Shown: positions 34,011 through 45,805, numbered from the stretch's first letter. The stretch: 64,000 nucleotides of DNA from Agriotes lineatus (GCA_940337035.1 CALNHX010002827.1:62001-126000), one strand, 5' to 3'. Program-made: numbers and translations. The notes: generated from the letters alone by a model not told the origin.

Positions 34011-35516
34011 CTAATTGCAAGCAGCGACGACCCAGCACATTAGATCTTGGCTACTTCGGACTACAACAGCCACTCCAAATGAGATGGGATAATGACAAGG
34101 CCACAAAAGAAGAATATATAGAGAACGTCCTATATTTTACTTCGACACAACTTTTGGGGTCAACCATCTTTACTAATTTGTTCAATCAATTGCGATCAAT
34201 CAAAAATTATATTTAAAGTCTTATGAAACTGCATAACCGTGTAAAGCAACCGCTTTGGCGTTAAAAGAAAGCCGGAAAAATTAAGTTTAGTGAAGGTGTT
34301 CCGCCAGATGGATGTAAACATTGTATCTCGAGAACGGCATAACCCATCAGAATGATTTCCACGCCAGCTTGTGTGGCATATTATTGCAGAGAACGAACAA
34401 AAAAAATAGTAACATCGGTCGTTTTTTTTTGTACGTGCTTGTCCATTAGTATTCGGGATATCAGTAACAGCCATGGCGTAACTACGCCGACTCAATGGTG
34501 TAATGGTAGAGACATAAGCTGCCAAGCTTAAAATCACGAATTCAAAACTTGCTCCAGATTCGCATACAAATTCCTATCCGTTGTCAGCTTTAAATATGAA
34601 ATGCCACGTTATCGGCCTTCTCTGCGCGATCATATATATAACGAATGCCAAAAACCACTCTATCCCTACACTGTGTCAAAGTATCAATAAGCGGCTCGCA
34701 CCTTTTCAGCTTGTTTTATTTTAGTGTATAAAATAATCCTCCCAAATAATTAACCTGCATATAGCTAGACAGTCCGTAACTTCGTTAATAATAGACATAT
34801 CGAAACAACTTTGCTTTAATTTTAAATGCCAGTGTACATCCTACAAATTGACGTAAACCAATTTAAGCCATGCCATCCTGTTGTTACGTAGTGATACATG
34901 GTTTTGTTTTTTTTTAATGAAACACCCCGTATATTTTTAGATATTTCAAATCAGCGCTAAAAATACTTTATCATATCATGCTTGAACTAACATCGAACAA
35001 GAGATTCAAAATAAATTCCACTTGGGAACTAAAAGTTCTTCATGACCCTAGTATCGTACCAAATGTACTAAAACAATTGATTTTTTTTAAATAAAACAAA
35101 ATTATTTTTTAATTGTGTTTTTTAAACTCTACTTTTCAACGAAATGGCAAATATCGTACATCGTTGGAAAGCTCTTTTATTGCAGTTTGCAACTGTTTAA
35201 TGAAACTCACAGTGTTCCATTAAAAAAAACATAGTTTTCAATATTTTAGTACGTTTCCCCGCTATATTACGGTCTAAGTCCGCTTTATATGCCTCCCAGT
35301 CCGTTTTGCAAAGGTTTTGGTAACTTCCTACCACAAGTTTTAATCCGGTAATTTCAAATTATATGAACCTATCTGTGATCTGTTCTTGTCACCAGACATA
35401 TGCCGCTTTTTAACAAAGTTAATTATTTGAGAAACGCTTAATGTTAAATCAATAACTTCCTACTGTCCCTCTGTAACGAATGTAGGTTTATTTCCTGTAT
35501 TGAAAGCCATAATGGA
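34011..35516. other. Intergenic stretch with an anonymous repeat
   Basis: No gene is seen. The sequence near 34920-34950 (ACACCCCGTATATTTTTAG) closely matches 60065-60090 (ATACCCTGTATATTTTTAG), which marks a dispersed repeat found twice in this window. A tRNA-Gly-like stretch near 34487-34555 is too degenerate to call. Confidence 0.4.
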
Positions 35517-35519
35517 TTG

Positions 35520-35705
35520 TTAAACACACACACACACCTCTCGGATTTGCATAACTGCTTCCTCAGACCCCTGGTGAGCGTTGGCGTCACCGGCAATTAT
35601 GAGCTGGGATCCATTATTTCTACAGCTCTTTACCAACTTCTCCACGTCACTTATTGTCGGTGGTTTAAGGTCAACAGTATAGAAACGACTAGGAAAAAGC
35701 ATCAT
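35520..35705 (-). pseudogene. LINE endonuclease fragment (R1/I type)
   Basis: A 61-codon frame reads PPTISDVEKLVKSCRNNG followed by LIIAGDANAH. This is the catalytic Asp-Ala-Asn motif region of an R1/I-type endonuclease, the same region as 5610-5670 of the LINE above. The usual WGS block after it is lost. The fragment is isolated, with no other LINE parts next to it. Confidence 0.6.
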
Positions 35706-36418
35706 TCAACAGTGAAGTGACACACGTGGGAGACAAATCAATACAATTGTTCCCATTTTTTCAAGGCATCTCTTAGTGTGTATTTTCGAATAAAATTGTT
35801 GTCAATTGCTATGTCGTACTTTTAGGGTGAGTTTCTTTAACTAAGGTTAATAAAAACAGTTTCTTCTATTAACCCTACAAGTACACAAGACTAAAGACCA
35901 AAGGTAATTTCTGTGAATTATTATTATTGGTCTTGACTTTGACCTTGATAGTCGAGTTAACAACAAGATGAGCCAAATCTATATTTATCTTAGTGCTAGT
36001 AGTATTGGTTAGAAATTTTGTAAAAGGAGTGTCGAATGTATGAAACAGTTAGTGTTGTTTTGAATTTTATTTGAACAATATTTATTTAAAAATTTGTAGC
36101 CTAAATGTAAATAATATATATTGACTACAGTATTGATATAAACGTACTGCCTGCTACACAAAAAAACAGTTCTGGGGTGCAGTTTAAAAAATATGGGGTC
36201 GCCCCTCACACTGCCCGAGCAACTAGCAACCAGCGACTATTTTTTGACAAACCATTGAAATCGTTCGTCTGCTGTAACACAACTAGCTAAAAGTGGAGTA
36301 AGTGAGCAGCAGTTGTTAAAAATAACAGGACACTCATCTGGAAGCTCCATCAAACCCTATCTACAACAGAACTGTTTAAAAAATAATCACTCCGAATTAC
36401 AATCGTGGTAATATTTAA
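35706..36418. other. AT-rich stretch, nothing recognised
   Basis: No coding similarity, hairpin or tandem array was noticed. Confidence 0.4.
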
Positions 36419-36512
36419 CAATTTTAACTAGATTAGCACGCATCTTTGTTACTATTAAGAAATCTCACGAGTGGACTTCGTCCTAGATTCGTGAATCTAG
36501 TTAAAATTAACA
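36419..36512. repeat. Short palindromic element
   Basis: Ends of 16-18 bp (AATTTTAACTAGATT / AATCTAGTTAAAATT) flank about 60 bp that also contains a shorter CTAGATTCGTGAATCTAG hairpin. Confidence 0.55.
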
Positions 36513-36538
36513 AAAAATTATCACCACTTATGTAATTA

Positions 36539-37708
36539 TTAGCGCCAGCGTGGCTCGGTGGTTAGAGCATTGGACTGCGAAGCGGAAGTCTGGAGTTCAA
36601 ATCCCAGATCGATGCCTGGCGGGCGGCCTACCCAGTCGCTTTAAATAATTGGGAACCTGCGTTCGAAAGAACAAGGGGTAATAATGCGGTTGTCTAATGC
36701 GTGGTGCTCACCACATCACCACGTGTCATGAATTTGACACGCGACAGCCGGGTGTGAGATCGAGGATACGGAAGCTCTGACCTTCCGCCTTGCAGGCCAA
36801 GCTCCAGGCGCGTAGGAGCGTTTTCTAGACTGCGGGGGCCATTCTATTTTCAATAAATACTTATACTTCTAACTTGATCCAATAATACGAGCTATAATAT
36901 TTCTGATTTCCTGATTATCAATTTTTAGTTTTATACTATAATAGTGTATTGTAGTCACTGGTTACTTAATAAGTGCTATTTTATATAAAAAAAACACTGT
37001 ACCATAAAACAAATTAATTAAACAATGAACAATGTTTATTATCAGATTTTCACATAAGCAAAGAATATACATGAATAAGCAAACTTAAATAAATATAGAA
37101 ACGAGTTTCCGAAAAATAAAAAGGGTATAAATAAAGATTAAAAATAATAAAACACAAATACAAAAATAAATTCAATTAAGAAACTATCATTTAGAAACCT
37201 GTACCAAAAACAGAAATTCTAGTTGGTAAAGCACCTACTAACGTTCCACATAATAAATCAATGAATGTATTTTATCAGACCCGCGCCAATCGGTTGTTCA
37301 AAAAGGCAGTTAAAATCACAATAGTAGGCATCTTTTGGAAACAACCTTGCAGTTGCACGGCAAATACCCGATAAGAAAAGTGTTGTTATAGTAGTCCCAT
37401 TTCAATTATATCCGACCACACCGATTACTTTCTGGAATAGTGAAAATTAATATCGCTCACTCTGCGGCAATAAAAAATAAAGCCGATTTACAGACGCGGG
37501 TGTTAATTACATTCAAGTTCACATATGTTCCTGTTAGTGGGTGCAAGAAATACGTAAAACTATAAATTATGATGAAACTAGAAACAGATATTTTTGAGGG
37601 GGCCAGGCCCCTCTGAAAATTAATTGAGGGGGCCATTGGCCCCCGTGGCCCCCGCGGCTCCTACGCGCCTGCCAAGCTCCTTCATGGGGTGCCTCACCAT
37701 TATTATTA
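36539..37708 (+). repeat. tRNA-derived SINE (about 300 bp) split by a hAT MITE
   Basis: The head near 36541-36612 has a Pol III A box (TGGCTCGGTGG) and B box (GAGTTCAAATCCC). The body follows to 36804, and the tail CTTCATGGGGTGCCTCACC plus ATT repeats lies at 37680-37708. An 11-bp perfect target duplication, TTATGTAATTA, flanks the whole (36528-36538 and 37709-37719). The anticodon stem does not pair, so it is not a working tRNA. The same tail family occurs at 18662-18760. Confidence 0.85.
36805..37671. mobile_element. Nonautonomous hAT element (867 bp) nested in the SINE
   Basis: The terminal inverted repeats CAGGCGCGTAGGAGC / GCTCCTACGCGCCTG are perfect over 15 bp. The 8-bp duplication CCAAGCTC is perfect (36797-36804 and 37672-37679). 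Both features define hAT. Subterminal GGGGGCC blocks lie near both ends. No transposase ORF. Confidence 0.92.
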
Positions 37709-37946
37709 TTATGTAATTACTGTTGATTATTTTTGGGGTAGTATCATGCAGGTCCATTGCGCTTAGATACAAATATAACGAGTTGCGGAGCAACACGTCC
37801 TATTGCAGACTGACTATGAATAGTATTCAATGAACTAAATCCATTTTTCAAATTAAAAAGACTCAACATTTAATTACACATGTTGAAAAATTATTTGTGT
37901 AAATATTTTAAATAAATACATTAATTTGTTCAAAATAGTCACTTGA

Positions 37947-38560
37947 GTACTAGTACAATATTCGCTGCTTAGAACAGAAAATAGACAGGAAGGCGCATTT
38001 CTCTTAACTTGGCTGTAACATCTAGGCGACGGAAACGGCCATTTTGAAAACCCATGTATGACTAATGAGGTGTGATACCGGTTTGACAGTTGTGGGTTTT
38101 AGTTAGTTTGAGACTAATTTTGGCTGTTCTCAGGCCCCAAATACCAGGACTTTGGGCATTACATTGCATCAGTAAGTATTAATATTACCTTTCACTTCAA
38201 ATAGAGAGATAATTTCTCTGAACATGTCACTTGTCATACGTACTTGTACACAACAATAGTCATGGGCATAGAAGGGAACGTATAATGGGGTAATTATTTG
38301 TAATTACACAATCTGAGGAAGCAATTTAAATTACAGACAGTGACTGAAGTCACACAAACTCACATGTGTAAAGTGCACTTAATAAAACTGTTGAAATTGT
38401 TTGCTGCACATGCACCCTCTCGATATGATACGCCACTACCAAACAGAAACAACCATCCGCCATTTTGAAAACCCATCGCGGTCGCACGGATTTCTTACAA
38501 ATGCGGCTTCCTGTCTATTTTCTGTTCTAAGATCCGCTTCAATTTGGTACTAGTACAATA
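37947..38560. repeat. Inverted-repeat element between 14-bp direct repeats
   Basis: The direct repeats GTACTAGTACAATA occur at 37947-37960 and 38547-38560. Inside them is a 33-bp inverted pair starting CTTAGAACAGAAAATAGACA (37968-38000, complement 38499-38531). Further in, GCCATTTTGAAAACCCAT occurs twice in the same orientation (38038 and 38459). It is probably a MITE-like element of about 590 bp. Confidence 0.55.
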
Positions 38561-38690
38561 ACCACTACAGAAATTCATAAAAACAAGTAAAAAGTTTTTT
38601 TTAAAACATAAATCAGTGTAACAGTGCGGTCTACTACAACTTAGGAAAAAAGAACACTCACACACGTCTCAAAAGAAAGTTAACACAAGA

Positions 38691-38810
38691 CATAGTATTA
38701 ACGTCAGACTCTAGCGCCAGCGACAGTGAACTAAATTAAATAGTGACAGTCATAGTACTAATGTTGGACTCTAGCGCCAGTGACAGTGAACTAAATTAAA
38801 TAGTGATAGT
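38691..38810. repeat. Tandem duplication, two 60-bp units
   Basis: Units 38691-38750 and 38751-38810 both read CATAGTA(T/C)TA, then GACTCTAGCGCCAG and ACAGTGAACTAAATTAAA, with about seven differences. Confidence 0.85.
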
Positions 38811-39102
38811 CAACCCGTAGGAAGGTTTTAAATATCTCTTCACCAAACGCAAGAACTACAGAGGAACCCACAGGACGTCCTCATTAAAGACATTAAAGAC
38901 AAAAATTATAAAACACATTACCATGTATAGCAAATAAATTGCTGATCTGGTTATACCTTAATAATAACAAAACAAAATAATAACCACTACAATGTATATG
39001 GTGAGCTGTGCGCAAGCGCGTCGCGTCGTTAGCGCTGTGGGGAAGTGGTCAAGTTTAAAATTCGGTTCTAAAGGCGGTGTTCGAATTCTCAGACATGCGC
39101 AC

Positions 39103-41777
39103 GGCAGGGGCGGATGGGGTGGGGTAAACCGGCCCGGGAAACCATTAACACCGGCCTGGTCCTATTTAATTAAAAAAATTGTTAGGCACTTTTTACTAAG
39201 GGAGCTATAAAAAATAAGTACTTATTCGTATTTTTCAAACGCTTTTAATATTTCTCTAGGTAAAAATACATAATATGTACATGTTAGGATAAATAAAAAC
39301 TAATGGAAACTAGTTCCTGGTCCTGGTCATTAGTATTGGACAGAAAAAAATTGTGAAACACATCATATTTTTTGAAAAAGCGGGCCTACATATCCGCTTA
39401 TATTTTTGTTTTCATAAACATAGATATTAATATGTCGGTGCTTAATATAAAAGCGAGTTTTTAAACAATTCGCATTCTTCAGCCAAAACATTGATTACTT
39501 CCTCATTATTTATTTTGTTTAAGACTGGAGACTCAATTGTTACCGTTACGGCGACAAAAAAAAGAAGTAAGCAAAGGCCAACGGCTTCTCAGCCGGAGCT
39601 GGTCGTGGGTAAAACAAAAGACTTATAAGCTTTAGCTGAAAAATAAAAATATGGGCGCCAAGTAGCTAGTAACCCAGCACTTTGCTAAACAAAAGATACA
39701 CTACGGAAGGCGCTACTAACCAAACCTGAAAATATAAAAGGTAACGGCAAAGGCACAAATCATATACGCAGAATAGGTCAAGGTAGTATAATTGCGGCAA
39801 ACAGAAATACAATAGACAATTAAAATATACACACAAAATATACGGCAAACCAAATCATACCACAAAATCTCAATAGGGAGATCATATCACAGAATAATAA
39901 TATCACACAAAGCACAAGGCTAAACTCACCACAAAACTGCCAATTACATTCATAAGGGGCATAATGCGTAGTTGACAAGCAAGCCCAAGTTAAATAAATA
40001 ATTATAAACGGCATGTATCTGTTACAAATTAGTAGTATTAAAATAGGATACAAGATTGGTGTTAGATTTGGCCAAATGCACTACTGAATAAACACTTAGC
40101 AAAAGTTCGAAAGCATCTTGGCTTCGACACAGCTATTAAAATTAAAAGCAAAATTTAGATTGCACGTTGAATGTAACCGAACACCCAGTATGCAAGGCTT
40201 AGCCTTTATTTAATTATTAAATTAATTTATACCGACGCAATCACGGGCCTACAAGATCTTGTTTTGGTTCCGTAAGGGCGAATTCGCGATATTGCAAGGC
40301 AAATTGCATTTACAACGGACGTGACGCGAGCATTATAATTTCTCTTGCACAACAGGGCGCAGATAGAGATATTATTCAACGGTGTAATAGGTGACATTTG
40401 AAAATGTAAACAAAATGCTTTCGTGCACTTGACTACACAACTAACTTACAATACCGTCAGAATTTATTCCGAAATTCGGAGCATCTCCGTACATATGGCC
40501 TAAATATCGATCAAAAGAGCTACCGCTAAATTGTGTTTACAATGCAGAATCAAATAAGGTTCCACAGGTGAGTTTACCGCTTAAGAATACACGTTAAAAC
40601 AATCGTAAATTTATCGAGCACATTGCAGCACCGTCACGCAATTGTCTCCATTGAGAAACTGGAGGTTCGGGAGCTCGAAACGGAAATAATAAACTGACAA
40701 ACCTTTGCGATGGACTACACTCCGGCTGCAGTGGCTGCAAGCAGGGGCCGAAGGGCAATGAGGAGGTCAAAAGTGGGTGACCACCGAGTAGCTGTCGCAG
40801 GAGGTTTGCTGGTGCTATCCTGTCATGTAACGCAGGCTCGAAGGATCCACAGCCAGCGACTTCGATTGGCGGAGCAATGCTCGATTCGCCACCAAGTAGA
40901 AAGGGGGCTGCTGGCACGTTGCCAAGCGAAGGGAGTACTGCAGGTACGTAGCCACACGGCAATACTGTAGATATGTTCCCAGCGGGGAAAAGAAAAAGCT
41001 GAAAGGACAAATAACAATAGAATCGAACTGAACGAACCTAGAAAAACCACATACCCGTTTCAGATCTTCACGGCTGAGTTTCGCCAAGGAAGTGGACCAT
41101 GTGCTGCCAAAGCAAAATCCCCAAACAAAGTCTGGGCTAGGCGATCACCGCAAATAACATCCTCGGGGCCTAATCCAGACCACCTCGGAATCCAAAATTA
41201 CACCAAAAGCGATTTCCTACACAGGATGCGCTTGAATAAATCCAATAAAGTTACGTCTCCAAGACGCGAATTTTCAAAGCACCTGTCTTTAACAGCACAA
41301 AAATGGCGAATGCCAAAATGGTTTCCAAAACTGATAAAACCAAAAATCAAGTCTTGGGGGGGGGGGGGGGGGTTCAGATATGCATAAAGTGAAGCCTACA
41401 CACCAGGGGCTCTCAGACCTGTAATTCTTATCATATGGTTTACTTACATTGGAATGTGATTTTCAGAAGATCTAAATGCTCAGTATTGCTGTAAGAAAAA
41501 TTAAACTTGAAGGAAAATATGGCAAAAGCTAATTTTAGCCAAGATTAGGGCAAATAATTAGATAAATAGTTGTAAGTGACTTTTAGCCCGTAACACAATA
41601 TTCATAAGCATGAATGTTATGCTACTAATATTATTTCGGTTGAATCCGTGATTCTTTTTGTAGGCTACTTTTTTTAATATTTTTTTAAGGGTCATAGCGA
41701 TGGACCGGTTCCCGTTATGTCCGAAGGCAGCGGCACTTCGGGAAATTTCCCAAAATCCAGACTGGCCCATCCGCCCC
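39103..41777. mobile_element. Element with hAT-like ends (about 2.7 kb)
   Basis: CAGGGGCGGATGGG starts at 39105 and its exact reverse complement ends at 41779. TGCGCAC lies just outside at 39096-39102 and, overlapping the terminal bases, at 41778-41784. GGGAAA blocks follow each end inward. The interior shows no complete transposase. A short minus-strand frame ending near 39440 (VLNKINNEEVINVLAEE) might be a transposase tail. The rest is unassigned, including GC-rich overlapping frames at 40590-41090 and an 18-base G run near 41357. Confidence 0.5.
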
Positions 41778-42275
41778 TGCGCACCAGACGCGTAATACTT
41801 AGAGTGAGGCTACGTCGGCGCCGTAATGTTTTCGGCCGTTCCCAGGCCCTACTAGCAATATAGTAAGTAATACATATACGGACAGAACCAACCAGCACAG
41901 CCAAAGTAGTTTCAAAATGTTCAACATACACAACCGAATGGTATCACAGAATTAGTACAGCGGCCTTAATGAATGGCTCGTATTTCAGTGGCATTGATTA
42001 AGAGATACTTAGCTCAGCTGTAGCCAACGCGTAGCCGGCTGTGCAGGTATGTGGGCCAAGGTCGTTTTCAGTGAAGAATCCCGTCAATCATGATTACGGA
42101 AAAATCAGGAACTGCGCAAAGCTTCCAGCGACAAGAGGGACTCGACAGGAACCAACGTGAACTAGTAGATGGGCAGTGCCAGTTCTGGACCACTTTAAGC
42201 ATAGGGAAACTAAAAACGTAATCACCGGTAGTTAAGGCGACTGAAGAGTTTCTTGTAGGAAAAGAAGTATTTTAA

Positions 42276-42956
42276 CATTGGAAATGTTTATGTTCGTATA
42301 TGGGGACCAAGTTACGAGTTTTCGTTCAAGGCCAAAAGACAGAGGTGTCGCGATCGAGTGCGGTCGGCGAGGATCGTGGCGGCCAGCGAGCATCGTGAAC
42401 GGTAGTGGGGAGTGTTCAGTTATAATACCGCACTCGCTTAATGCAGTAGCGGGAAATGTTTATGTTCGTATATGGGGACCAACTCAGACGTATTCTTTGT
42501 CTGAGGAAACCAAGATAAGAGTTTTCGTTCAAGACCGACAGCGGCGAGATCGAGTGCGACCGGCGAGCATCGTGGTGGTGAGAGTGGAGTTATAATACAG
42601 CACTCGCTGAATGCAGTAGCGTCTCATTTCATAGGACGATCGGCGCGCTTATTTTGTAATTATGGATTCTAAAAGTTTAAGAAATAGCGAAAAATGTAAG
42701 CGATATCGAGAGCGTAAACGTTTACGCGAGAGTGAGAATACTGATTCTAGTGAGCTGAGAGCGAGAACGCCGTTAACAAAAAGTGAACGAAATAGGCGGT
42801 ACCGTGAGTGTGTAAAGATTCGCAAACTTGAAAATTCTGATGTTTACTTTTAGTTTTTGAAAAATAAAATGCTAAAATTCTATGTTTATACTTATAACCT
42901 TGTATTTATAATAAACTGTTAATTAGGTTTCATATATGGTATTATCATTTCCAATG
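42276..42956. other. Extra segment in the left inverted repeat, with a tandem duplication
   Basis: The right inverted repeat lacks this segment; the join there lies within an AAAAAT stretch. CATTGGAAATG (42276-42286) and its complement (42946-42956) lie near its two ends. It contains two copies of a ~165-bp unit (GGAAATGTTTATGTTCGTAT at about 42280 and 42450) and one small ORF. It is either a nested insertion or sequence deleted from the right end. Confidence 0.5.
42662..42853 (+). CDS. Small basic protein with RYRERKR motifs, unknown
   Basis: 63 codons start with ATG and a clear stop. Two similar basic blocks, CKRYRERKRLRE (residues 12-23) and RNRRYRECVKIRK (43-55), are each preceded by an SE(K/R) pair. 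Such SEKxxRYRERxR blocks occur at the N-termini of several insect transposon and helicase proteins. No catalytic domain is present. It lies in the extra segment of the left inverted repeat, 18 bp after a TTATTTTGTAATT run. It could be a truncated transposon ORF or a short DNA-binding protein. Confidence 0.4.
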   Translation: MDSKSLRNSEKCKRYRERKRLRESENTDSSELRARTPLTKSERNRRYRECVKIRKLENSDVYF

Positions 42957-43290
42957 TCTCCGATGGTTGCAAGGATTGCAAAATCTGTGAATTTTTTGTG
43001 TCTACAATAACCAGAAGGTCGTTGTAGGATAGGTATTGCATCATTGCCCAGAAGGTATAACCGGAAGTGGAGTCTGCACCGGGAGCCGGAAGCTGGGGGC
43101 TAAGGCCAGGGGCTGAAGCCGAGAACCGGAAGCTGGGGGCTGAGGCCGAGGGCTGAGGGCTGGGGGCTGTTGAGGGTTCAAATAGACGATTAAATATTAA
43201 AAAAAGAAAAAAAGGGCTGTATCTCGTAAACGGGTAGGAAAAACGAAAAACGGGTGAAAAAAACACCCCCTAAGACACCCAACCAGCAAA

Positions 43291-43515
43291 TGACGTCATC
43301 TATAACATATTAAAAATTGGAAGCGCCCTTATGACATTTTCGAAAATTATATTTTGTAGCTGCAAGAACTGATAAACTGCCGAATTATGATTGTTGAACA
43401 CTAAAAAGGGTTGTACCTCGTAAACGGGTGGGAAAAACGGAAAACGGGTGGGAAAAACGGAAAACGGATGAAAAAATCACACCCCCTAAAACGCCCAAGC
43501 CTACCAATGACGTCA
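43291..43515. promoter_or_regulatory. CRE octamers (TGACGTCA) in left inverted repeat
   Basis: Perfect palindromic CRE sites, the binding consensus of CREB/ATF bZIP proteins, lie at 43291-43298 and 43508-43515 in a repeated ATGACGTCATCTATAACATA context. Confidence 0.45.
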
Positions 43516-44083
43516 TCTATAACATATTAAAAATTGGAGGCGCCCTTATGATGGTTTTGAAAATTATATTTTGGATCCGCAAAAACCGATAAGCCTCCAA
43601 ACAGTACATGATGCGCCATCTAGCGATAATACATCGGAATTAATTAATGTAATCAAACATTACACGCCATCTGTATCCATACTCTGAAACTACCCGTAAT
43701 CTAATTAGAAGTATACATCTGACCGAATATCGGCTAGCAATTTATCGTGTTGGAAACCATAAACAGAAATCTCAACCGAGCATCCTGTTGCAAATATCTC
43801 GCAGGAAAGCCATAATCTTGCGACTAAACCGAATATCCTGTTGCAAATGTCACAAAGTAAAAACTAGATAATACTAATTAACCGAGTATCCTGTTGCAAA
43901 TATCTCGCAGGAAAACCATAATCTTGCGACTAAACCAAGAATCCGTTTCACGCTATCAAAGAAAATTTAATTAGTTTTTGTGGTAAAGAAGCTGGTGATA
44001 AGCATTTAGTATATAAACAAACACGGAAAATTATTATTTTAATCCAGTAGTCGAGCTCTCCACGTGTGTATAGTGCTTCGAGT

Positions 44084-45531
44084 TGTTAGGTCATTTTGGT
44101 ATTTTAAATAGCCACCTAGGCTTTAGGGCAGCGTGCCCGTATGCTAAGCCCTTTTAGTTCTTTATTTGGCTCCATCGCCTAATTCTAGAATCACGATGTC
44201 GCACATATTTAGCTCCAAAAGCAGTATTTTTCGTCGGTTGGAGCTCCCCTCTGATGGCGTTTTTCCGAATTCCGAATCTCCTAGAAAGCACGCCGTCGAG
44301 GCGTGATGCCATTGGTGCCGGCATTAACTTGTTTCGTTTTATCGCCCCGCGATTGGCTGCCAAGGTTTAGTCACGTGGGGACACGACCAAGGTGACCTTT
44401 GCCAACGCTTCCCTCTGGGCAGTTGTCCGCAGCCCGTTGCAAAGAACGCTCGTGTGGTGGTTGTGAGTCGGAGTTTTTCGAATTGTCTTCGGCGTAGCGT
44501 GGGTGTTTGGAGCCCAGTTCCTGCTTCCGTAAGTAAGGGGTCGTGCCCCCTTCATCTCGACCTACGAGGATCTGTTCCGCAGAACGAAAGTGGCCCATTT
44601 TTCGTCGTCCCGTTGTACGCGTCCTGGACGCGTCTCACGTCGCCATTAAGGCGGTTGTGCACTCATCCCTACAGCCGTTGTAACATCGAAGGTATCTGCC
44701 ACCTACGACTGCAGCCTGTCGCAACTCAACTGTACCAGGCTCCCTCGCCGCCTACGAATTAAGGTATGTGTCTTTAACCTGATTACCGCTGTGATCGCGA
44801 GTGCTAATTTAATCTTCGCTGTCCGCTGCATAAGGCGTCGCGCCATCATATTGGTGCATTCCTTCAGAATTGCAGACTGTCCATATCGCGAGTGCTAATT
44901 TAATCTTCGCTGTCCGCTGCATAAGGCGTCGCGCCCGCATATTGGTGCATTCGTTCAGAATTGCAGACTGTCCTTATCGCGAGTGCTAATTCAATCTTCG
45001 CTGTCCGCTGCATAAGGCGACGCGCCAGCATATTTGTACTCATTACTACTCATTACTGTTCATTACTGTTCACTACTGTTCAACATCTGTCGCTAAGTTT
45101 AGAGCGCGCATGCCAGCTGGTGCCCTTAATTATAGTCTAAGTATAGATATAGGGCGACGCACTCTGCCGCCCCATTGTAACCCGAAGTTCAATACATGAT
45201 TGGTTAGTTAAGGGATTTATTGTTTTGTTTCGACTTGTGCATGTTCTGTTACAGATAGACGCCCCCTTCATTGTACTGATTCTTGTACGACGGAACGAGG
45301 GAGCTTTGAGCGTGCAGGTGGGTGAGACAGCTGCGTAGTCGCGGTCGGATTGACACCTAATTACAATCCTTGCATAAGGCAATCCCGAAATTGTTATTTA
45401 ACCTTGCAACTCTTGAGTAATCCTATTGGCGGAGTATTTTGCACCACTCGCTGTCCGCCCGAGGAGCGACATTTCCAAAGCTCGTGACCTCCTCCGCAGA
45501 GGCGACTTGTGGGCTGCCTACACCGCCAACA
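44084..45531 (+). mobile_element. Solo LTR at the inner edge of the left inverted repeat, no matching TSD
   Basis: It starts TGTTAGGTCATTTTGG and shares its first ~100 bp with the LTR at 16529 (AGCCACCTAGGCTTTAGGGC). It ends CCGCCAACA like the outer LTR at 29508. The flanks differ (GAGT left, AAAT right). An internal 91-bp repeat is present at 44794-45060. Confidence 0.65.
44794..45060. repeat. 91-bp tandem repeat in the LTR, three units
   Basis: Units start ATCGCGAGTGCTAATTTAAT at 44794, 44885 and 44976. The third decays after its ATAAGGCG block and runs into a short TCATTACT-type repeat. Confidence 0.85.
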
Positions 45532-45805
45532 AAATTTCAACGTGAAATCGATAGTATTTGCAACTTTCGTATTTTATGATATACAATTCAGTTCGTATTA
45601 TGTATAACACAGTTAAAAACATTATATTGATTTATTACTAACATATCGTTGTTGCTGTATTTATTTATACTCGAGTGTACCGAACCCTCTCCGACAGTGA
45701 GTTATCCCGCGGCTAAATTTAATATACCCTTACGAGAAGGGTAGAATATTACAGTATTAGTCAATGTGTGCATTTAATACATTTATTGCGTCAAAAGCAT
45801 ACATA

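Larger units (their letters stand above)
42164..44083. repeat. Left terminal inverted repeat of the Polinton-like element
   Basis: It pairs with 50369-52159 from the outer AGTAGATGGG to the inner GCTTCGAGT at 44083. Relative to the right copy it carries about 0.7 kb of extra DNA (about 42272-42987) and fewer internal tandem units: two TGACGTCA-bearing units against four. The inner border coincides exactly with the start of an LTR. Confidence 0.8.

Noticed and set aside
34487..34555. tRNA-Gly-like stretch (AATGGTGTAATGGTAGAGAC ... TTCAAAAC)
   Set aside because: The A-box part is fair, but the B box and stems are degenerate and no flanking repeats were seen.
36541..36612. Possible functional tRNA gene on the plus strand
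   Set aside because: The A and B boxes are good but the anticodon stem does not pair. It is the head of a SINE with a body, an ATT tail and a target duplication.
39028..39096. tRNA-like stretch with TGTTCGAATTCTC
   Set aside because: Only the B-box-like part fits. No stem structure and no clear body or target duplication.
40594..41087. Overlapping GC-rich ORFs on both strands
   Set aside because: Several frames overlap antiparallel with no recognisable domain, as expected by chance in a GC-rich patch.
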